From: Chelonoidis abingdonii
Lineage: Eukaryota > Chordata > Testudines > Testudinidae
DNA: 64,000 bases
Direction: 5' to 3'
NCBI RefSeq assembly: GCF_003597395.2
Contig: NC_133770.1
Span: 206,231,093 to 206,295,092 of the forward strand
The translations under genes were made by a program, and so were the position numbers. The notes beneath the pieces were generated by a model. That model saw only the letters and a program-made list of their open reading frames with translations, searched no databases and was not told where the DNA came from. Positions 57,735-64,000 of this stretch are shown piece after piece (position 1 is the first letter of the stretch; each line of letters begins with the position of its first letter).

Positions 57735-58100
57735 GAAGTTTCACAGCTGGTGTAGAATGCAGTGATTCATCTCTAGAGTGGGATAAGCCTTTAATTGCCA
57801 CAGTTAAGTTACCACACAGCTCTTTCTAAACCCGCAGATTTATTCTTAAGGTAAAAACATTACAGAGAAAACATATTAAAACAGTTAAAGAACCAGCACA
57901 CATGCTATTAAGCTTTACCAGAGATCACCTCCACTCCAACAAGGGCTCTGGTATGTGATGACTCCTTCAAACCCCATCAAGGGATTTTTCTGTGGTTACC
58001 AGTTCATAACCACTTTGACTCAGAACAAATACATCCAGGGTTCTCCCTCCTCCCCTGGCTACTTAATTACTTTGCAGTGCAGGACAAGTAATTGATCATA
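57735..58100 (-). mobile_element. Possible antisense LTR-like fragment
   Basis: 'gcagatttattcttaagg' and 'aaacatattaaaacagtt' (57,833-57,885) resemble the antisense R/U5 region of turtle retroviral LTRs as recalled. No boundaries were found. Confidence 0.25.
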
Positions 58101-58196
58101 AAATATATAGTTGTACATGATATAGGACCCAGCTATTTGAGGGGAGGTATATATACATCCACAAATACAGAGGGGAAAGAGATACACGTACAGATT

Positions 58197-59060
58197 GAGG
58201 CCAGATCTACACTAGACATAGCAATGTCACTTAGAGATGTGATTTTTTTTATTTTTATATGAACAGCCAGCCCAGTCCCACACTCTGGCTCCTCAACAGA
58301 TTTGTCTTCCCTCTCCCCAACTCCTTCCTCCACCTCACTGGTTCCCAGTCCGAACCTCCTTGCCCAGCAAGTCTTAGCCTCCCCCTCTGCCATCAGCTGC
58401 CAGTGCCCCTTCCAACCACCCCAGGCTTCCTTGTCCCAGTCTAATCCCTCCCCGCAGGTTCTCTTCTTCTCCATTCTGCATGTGACTCAGGCAGCTTCCT
58501 CCTCCACATTGCATGGGCCTCAGCAGGAGGGCACTGAGAGCCCAGGAGAGAGACAGGCATCCTGCTCTCAGTTCCGGGGCCCAAACCTAGAGCAGCCCAC
58601 AGCAGTCCAGAGCCAGGATTGCAAGAAAAGTCCCATTGGCTCTAGGCTGAAGCATGCCCAATGCAGATAGAATCTCTTGGGAATTTAGCTGCTAAATTCT
58701 AAGATGAGCAAATGACAGTTTTTCAGAAGCTTATAGTTTGGCCAAATTTGAGCAGATTTTCACGAGGAGAGAGCAAAAGTAAATCCCCGATAGAAAGGCC
58801 TGCTGCCCCGCAATCCCTTTGGCAAATGTTAAGTCCCTGCTTCAAAGCATGGCGATAGCTAGAGCATTTCAAAGGAAAGATCACCAAAAAATTATTAACA
58901 TGGGTATTTTTCCCTAGCCTTGTTCTTGGAAATGGCTACATCTTTTTGGGTCAAATTTCCAAAAAAAGAAAATTCAGCCTGGGGCAGACACCTGGTATGG
59001 AAAATTTCAGCCCAAATGGTTCAAATTTTGCGAAGTTATATGTCGCTGAAAACAGAATGT
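58197..59060. repeat. Probable interspersed repeat, unclassified
   Basis: Starts near 'gaggccagatctacactaga', a TCTACACT-style terminus, followed by a C-rich stretch (58,260-58,660) and 'aaaatttcagcccaaa..ggttcaaattttg' near 58,998-59,030. I recall the last text from dispersed turtle repeats. The other terminus was not found. The 113-122 codon frames are compositional. Confidence 0.35.
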
Positions 59061-59969
59061 TATTATAGGAAGTACAGGGCAATCTTAGTAATGGTCAGTG
59101 CTCCACATACATATTCATTATACTCTGTAAGTATATGCACATTTTACATGTTTATTCCACTCCTCACCTGGGGGTGCTTTGAAGACCAGTACAGAAATCA
59201 GGGAAAGAGTTCTATATACAATAATAATGCTATTGCCAATAATGATGCTAAAAAAACTTTTACTAAGAAACCCAGAAAGTGCAATCCAAAAATGTAGTAA
59301 TAAAGTCACAGAAAACTATAAATATATGTGGCTACCAATTTAAAATAATGCCTCCTTTACATGATATTCCCATGTTTATAATCTGCCACATTTCTTCCTT
59401 CGTATTACAAGAAAGTCTAAGAGTTAGAAGGCACATTCCTGTTAGTCGGACACCCTAGATAGCATGAGCAGAACTGCAAAACTTCAAAAGAATATTCCCA
59501 GGGGCACTTTCATAACAAGCCATGCACCAGGGTCACATTAGCAGGTTTTGTTTTTTTTTCTTAATTATTCTTAAAATGGGATTTCAGTACAATGCATCCT
59601 CTAATCACAATGTTTCAGGCTGAGGAACTATACTATTTACTAGGTTTTAAAACAACTTAGTAAATATTTTTACAACACTTACAGCACAGCAACCATTAAA
59701 AAAGTCAGCATTCGCCGACTATTACAATGATATCTCAGTTTTCTCTAATATTTAGGATATGAACAGGAAAAAAAAATTCTATGTCAGGTCTGGTTATGCC
59801 CCCAAGCTGTGAGCAGGCTGAAGGATCAAGAAGCAAGCTGTGAGCAGCTGTAATGGATCCATGGACCTCAGAAATATGAAGGTATGATTGTGGTATTATC
59901 AGAGTAAAGCAACTGCATCTGTACTAGCCCTATGTGGTCTAGCAATGGCACCCACTCTTAGGCTTCCAA
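59061..59969. other. Unclassified sequence
   Basis: AT-rich. The 125-codon frame at 58,920-59,297 runs in from the preceding repeat and shows no domain. Confidence 0.45.
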
Positions 59970-60474
59970 CAGGGCCGGTGCAACCATTTAGGCGAACTAG
60001 GCGGTTGCCTAGGGTGCCAAGATTTGGGGGCACCACAAAGTGGTGCCCCCCAAAAAATTTTTAAATGGTTGCAGCCGCTCCTGCTGGAGGGGCTGAGCTG
60101 CCGGCAGCAGCAGCTGCCTGCCGCCAGCAGCCCAAGGTGTCCCCCGGGTCAGGGCGCCGCTGGTCAGCACGCCCCTGAGGTCAGTGCATAGCCGCCGCAG
60201 CCCGGCAGCCCAGGGCACCCCCCGCCCCCGGGGTCAGGAGCCGGCACCGGTGACCTGGCTACACAGGGCACCCCCTTCGAGGGTCAGGGAGCCCGGGACG
60301 TCGCGACCGGCACCCGGCGCCCCCTATCGCCTGGCCAGGGACCGCCGCCGCAACCCGGCAGCCCAGGGCGCCCCCCCCCCCCCCACAACGAAGGGTAGGC
60401 ACCGCCGAGACCCGCGCACAGGGCAGCGAAATGTCCCAGCACCTAGGGCGCCAGAAACCCTAGCACCAGTCCTG
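59970..60474. mobile_element. 505-bp GC-rich hAT-type element, perfect 8-bp TSD
   Basis: The left 'cagggccggtgcaacc' and right 'gcaccagtcctg' are inverted ends. The 8-mer gcttccaa flanks it exactly (59,962-59,969; 60,475-60,482). Just inside are 'aggcgaactaggcggttgcc' and 'cctagggcgccagaaaccct'. The interior is very GC- and CpG-rich, with a repeated 'gccgcagcccggcagcccag' unit near 60,190 and 60,345 and a C14 run near 60,370. The 109-codon frame inside it is not a gene. Confidence 0.85.
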
Positions 60475-60850
60475 GCTTCCAACTTCCCAGCTGTCACCTC
60501 TTTTGAGCAGTGACCCATGTCTCTCTCCCTCCCTGTCCAGGATACTGCCGGGCTGCACAGCTCCCTTCCTCCACTGTGAACTCCCCAGTGAAATTAGACT
60601 GCCTAAGCAGGCCTGCTTTACTTACCTCCCCAGAAATGGTAAACTTTGGGTCTGTCTACACTACGAAATTAGTTCCATTTAATAGAAGTCGATTTTTTAG
60701 AAATCGATTTGATACTGTCGTTTGTGTGTGTCCCCACAAAGTGCATTAAGTTGGCGGAGTGTGTCCACAGTACAAAGGCTAGTATCGACTTTTGGAGTGT
60801 TGCACTGTGGGCAGCTATACCACAGTTCCCGCAGTCTTCACTCCCCACTG

Positions 60851-61028
60851 GAATTCTGGATTAAGCTCCCAATGCCTGATGGGGGCAAAAACTTTGTTGC
60901 GGATGGTTCTGGGTACATGTTGCTTTCATTGGGGGAGAGGGGGGAGGAGAAGGGCTGACGACATGTACCCAGAACCACCCGTGACAATGTTTTTGACCTA
61001 TCAGGCACTGGGAGCTCAACCCAGAATT
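60851..61028. repeat. Internal inverted duplication in the Harbinger leader
   Basis: 60,851-60,920 ('gaattctggattaagctccc' to 'ggttctgggtacatg') pairs with 60,960-61,028 ('catgtacccagaacca' to 'gctcaacccagaattc'). The arms are about 69 bp with roughly ten mismatches, around a 40-bp G-rich loop. Confidence 0.85.
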
Positions 61029-61157
61029 CAAATGGTTGCCATAGACTGCAGGAATGTGGGATAGCTACAGTTGTCAATCGCCCCTCCCTCCGTGAGAGCA
61101 ACTGCAGACAATCGTTTTGCACCTTTTTTCTGCGCAGACACCATAGCACAGCAAGCA

Positions 61158-61308
61158 TGGAGCCCGTTCAGATCGCAGCAGCAATTATGAGCACTGTAAA
61201 CAGCATGCGCATTCTCCTGCAGTATATGCAGCACCAGAACCTGCAAAGGCAGGTGAGGAGTGACAGCAGCGATGGCAGGGCGGTCACAAATGTGATGAGG
61301 ACATGGAC
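61158..61308 (+). pseudogene. Harbinger ORF, N-terminal fragment
   Basis: ATG at 61,158 opens MEPVQIAAAIMSTVNSMRIL followed by LQYMQHQNLQRQ. I recall this as the N-terminus of the ORF carried by turtle/crocodilian Harbinger elements (a transposase-associated or transposase-encoding frame). About 50 codons remain before the CR1 junction, and the last 15 already diverge from the acidic stretch (ESDEDMDTD-like) I expect. No DDE catalytic domain is present, so it cannot act. Confidence 0.65.
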
Positions 61309-64000
61309 AAAGTAAGAGGGGATACAGCCGTGGACAGAAGAATTGACATAAGGAGGAAGGGTAGTGTAGATACCAGTCTAACAGGTGATGCTGATGGTAG
61401 AATATCTGTGCCTAACTGGGTAAAAAATGTCAGTGAAGCCAAACGGCAAAAATTAAGATGTCTGTACACTAATGCGAGGAGCCTAGGGAACAAAATGGAG
61501 GAACTAGAGCTACTGGTGTGCAGTGAAGGTGACAATCCGATAATTATATAGTGATAGATCCGAAACACTATCGTAGGGGTAAGACACTGTTCATGCTGAC
61601 TGGATAATCACGTTACCTGAAGGCTATGTTGCTTGTTTAGCTGCAAGACCAGAAATACAAAGTAAAGGTGATTGGAGTTAGCATATATATCAATGATGAA
61701 GGGTGTAACTGTAAACAAATAAGTAAGTTGATGGAGATGGATTAAACAGAGTTGTCTGGGCAAAATCACACTGGGGAAAGAAAGTACTAGAGCCTCCCCT
61801 GAGATAGCTTGGGTGGGTACAGACCACTGAGATCTGAGGTGGATATGGATAGAGACCTCTTTAAAGTTTTTAATTGAGGTAAACACTTGGAATGGTGTAT
61901 GACCGGAATTTTTAACTTCCCAGATATAGACTGAGTGGAGGACAAATGCTAGCTGAAGGAATTAACAGGGCTCAGAGTTTTTCCTCGGATGTGATAGCTG
62001 ACTGGATTCTCTCACCAAGTAGTTTGAAGAACCAACAAGAGAGGATGGCTTAGATTGGGTGTGGTGAGTGACGTGAGACTCAGGAAGAAATGGTTGTAGA
62101 GGACAACTTGCCGTTCGATAGGTGTTATCATTGAACTAATTCAGTTCAAACTAGATGGAACATAAACAAAAATAGATCTGGGATAGGGTTTTGACTTTCA
62201 AAAGGGCTAACTTTAAAATTAAGAAATAGTTAGGGAATGTGTGATATGGACTGAAGAACTTTGGATCAAATGGGAGGAGGCCTGGAATTACTTTAAGTCG
62301 AATAGCGCAGAAACTATGGCAGAAGCCTGGGCTCAGAAAAGGGAAAAAACATAGCAGGAGTTGGTAGACCAACTGATGAGGCAAGCATCTCAGAGGCCAT
62401 TAAGAAAAAGCAGACAGTCAAGTAGTGGAGATGGGTGGCGATTTAGCAGGTGAAAGCTACCTGAGTCAGGTCAGATTACGAATAAATGAGAAGGCTAAAA
62501 GCCATGTAGGTTGGACCTTGCACAAAGAATTAAAACCAATTAGGAAAAGTTCTTAGCCAATATTGAAATAAGAAGGAAATACGAAAGAAAAAAGAGAGTG
62601 GGCCCCACATAAACCACTTGAGGATGAGTTGAGGTTAAGGTGTAACCTATCGGCAAAGTATGGACCCCTATCTACTGTGTAAATATCAATAATTGCCACT
62701 ACAGATCATTCTAAGGCTCAGAATACTGAGGAGCTTAGGAATTAGATGGCATTGAATTAGGCAAACAGAAAATTTTGAAGGAGTTTGTGAGGTAGCTCTA
62801 TTACCACCTCTGAGGTAGAAGCCAATAACCTTATACAGCTTAATGGACAAAATCGTGCAGGGCTCCTCCCCCTATTAAATCTTAGATACAAGAAAGAATA
62901 CTTTAAAGGAAACTGCGGGAGACATGAAATTGCAAGCCATATTGGAGCAAGCATTTTTAATGAATCTCTCGCGCATAAAACTCAGGGATTTCCGTTACAA
63001 CTGACGAGGAAGAATTGAATACACACATAAATTACCATTCACAATTCATATACAAAGCAAAGAGGAAAAACATGGGAAATCTGAACTGCCTAGTAGGCCT
63101 GTAGTTTGACATCTGTATTATGTAAGGCTTGGAAAAAATTGTTGAGGAGGAAGTCACGCTTACAACGCATCATTCGAGTATGCGTTAATGGTACATTGGG
63201 ACAAATTACAACATGTTTATACCAAAGGTTAAGATCTGCCAAGCCAATCTAGGATCTCCTTGCTTTGAGAATAGGCAACAGGTAGATCTATTAAGACAAC
63301 AAAAGAAATAGCTCACAGGTAGTATATTGACTAAGATTTTACTAACTCTGTATGTGTGCGTGTGAGTTAACTGGCATTGTATACTGGTGTTCCACATGGG
63401 AGAAATACTTAGCTTTAAATTGCAATAGGGCATGAAGGGAGCACCATATTAATGTGAAAAATGAAGAAATGGGTTAAGGGACAGACTAAACGGGTCACAC
63501 TGAAAGGTCAGGTGACCTCGCACGGCCTGAAGGGGAACGTTATAGTAGGTTAGCTTGCCCTCTAGATCAGTCTTTCGGCCCCATACTATTTAACCTTTTT
63601 ATTTTCGCGGACGTTGGCGCACACAGAAGCGTCGCAGGAATCGTGCTAAATAAAGTTTACAGATGCCCATAGCTTGTGTGATATTTACATCTTGGACTTG
63701 CAAATATCAAGCTGAAAGCGACCGAGATAATCAGACTTACCTAGGAAGATCTGGGATGACGCTTCGCAACTGGCCCAGCTGGCATCCTCCCCATAAATAG
63801 TATAATATCTAGCGATGAAATGGTTAATAAAAGAATAAAAACAACTGAAAAGTGCTAGGTAATGCTGTAGGATACATACCAAGCATTTAGTTATAACATT
63901 TGGCGACACTCCTCTTTGGTAAGAGGCACAAGGGGTAGGGAATTAAGGACCTTGGTCATTTCGGGTTCGATCACAGGATGAACTGTTCTGCAGGCTGGCC
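61309..64000 (+). mobile_element. CR1 LINE, ORF2 region, densely disrupted; continues past the window
   Basis: 61,430-61,510 reads cleanly as SEAKRQKLRCLYTNARSLGN and KMEELELLV, the start of CR1 ORF2 (AP endonuclease that nicks the target). Beyond about 61,510 the same gene is followable only by jumping frames: 'tatatatcaatgatgaagg' (61,684), 'aacttcccagatatagactg' (61,913), 'gggctcagagttttt' (61,967), 'tggaattactttaagtcg' (62,283), 'tctgaggtagaagccaataa' (62,808), then the polymerase block 'ctatttaacctttttatttt' (63,585). No frame stays open for long. The 3' end lies outside the window. Confidence 0.8.
61430..63650 (+). pseudogene. CR1 ORF2 (endonuclease plus reverse transcriptase), shattered
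   Basis: Motif order agrees with endonuclease at 61.43-62.2 kb, linker, and RT at about 62.95-63.65 kb, including an LFNLF-FADV-like stretch at 63,585-63,615 where the polymerase FADD motif belongs. Insertions and deletions occur roughly every 10-30 bases after 61.51 kb. This is far denser than in the CR1 at 46.9 kb. The enzyme could not be made from this sequence as given. Confidence 0.75.

Larger units (their letters stand above)
60648..61308 (+). mobile_element. Harbinger transposon, 5' half, cut by a CR1
   Basis: Starts 'gggtctgtctacactacg' followed by 'gaagtcgattttttagaaat' and other Harbinger end features, then a non-coding leader and the start of an ORF at 61,158. At about 61,308 the sequence changes to CR1. 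The remainder and the right terminus are not in the window before its end. Confidence 0.75.

Noticed and set aside
60184..60513. 109-codon arginine/proline-rich frame
   Set aside because: Contained mainly in the GC-rich hAT element; compositional.

Overview
This window reads as nuclear DNA of a sauropsid vertebrate, most likely a turtle (a crocodilian is the main alternative). The evidence is the repeat fauna: CR1 LINE 3' ends with the 'gatgatca..atggtcccttctg' block and tcta(t)ga-type tails, a tRNA-Lys-like SINE head resembling the tortoise Cry I family, MIR/CORE-type SINEs, Ty3/gypsy LTR elements, a Harbinger transposon, and many short hAT-type elements with 8-bp target-site duplications (TSDs). 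There is no bacterial gene organisation, CRISPR array, rRNA or intact tRNA. I found no confident protein-coding gene of the host. Three exon-like stretches (3,931-3,977; 17,493-17,725; 57,608-57,721) are offered as candidates only.

Layout. 1-8 kb: Harbinger-like 3' end, a hAT at 2.3 kb, a hairpin hAT at 3.4 kb, TCTACACT-terminus elements at 4.4 and 7.0 kb, and a solo LTR at 5.66-6.33 kb with a perfect 5-bp TSD. 7.8-10 kb: antisense LTR-like sequence fused to a Ty3/gypsy protease/reverse-transcriptase fragment. 10-23 kb: mostly unique AT-rich DNA with old SINE fragments, a short-element/tandem-duplication block at 14.3-15.1 kb and a short retroposon at 17.07 kb. 23-30 kb: a hAT at 23.2 kb, an LTR nested in a DNA element (25.2-26.5 kb), a CR1 3' end and an LTR-like block. 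33.6-35 kb: a hAT carrying a 73-bp segment that recurs exactly, inverted, 625 bp downstream. 39-44.5 kb: a hAT, a solo LTR (perfect TSD, with a nested 117-bp hAT), CR1 tails, another hAT, SINEs. 46.9-48.6 kb: a CR1 reverse-transcriptase region interrupted by two hAT-type insertions. 48.96-53.98 kb: a complete but decayed Ty3/gypsy element on the minus strand (two LTRs, PPT, gag, protease, RT, RNase H, integrase remnants) carrying two nested DNA transposons. 54-57 kb: SINEs and a second copy of the short retroposon. 57.6 kb: the best exon candidate. 60-61.3 kb: a GC-rich hAT with a perfect TSD, then a Harbinger 5' half with the start of its ORF. 61.3-64 kb: a CR1 ORF2 that is abruptly and densely corrupted from about 61.5 kb to the window end.

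The elements record an order of events: CR1 and gypsy copies came first, and hAT-type elements landed in them later. The observations I rate highest are the corrupted CR1 end (it looks like uncorrected sequence rather than biological decay), the exact inverted 73-bp repeat, the pair of short retroposon copies each flanked by a perfect 12-bp TSD, and the candidate exon at 57.6 kb. I do not see a new functional multi-gene system here. Family names rest on recalled consensus features, because no search could be run.
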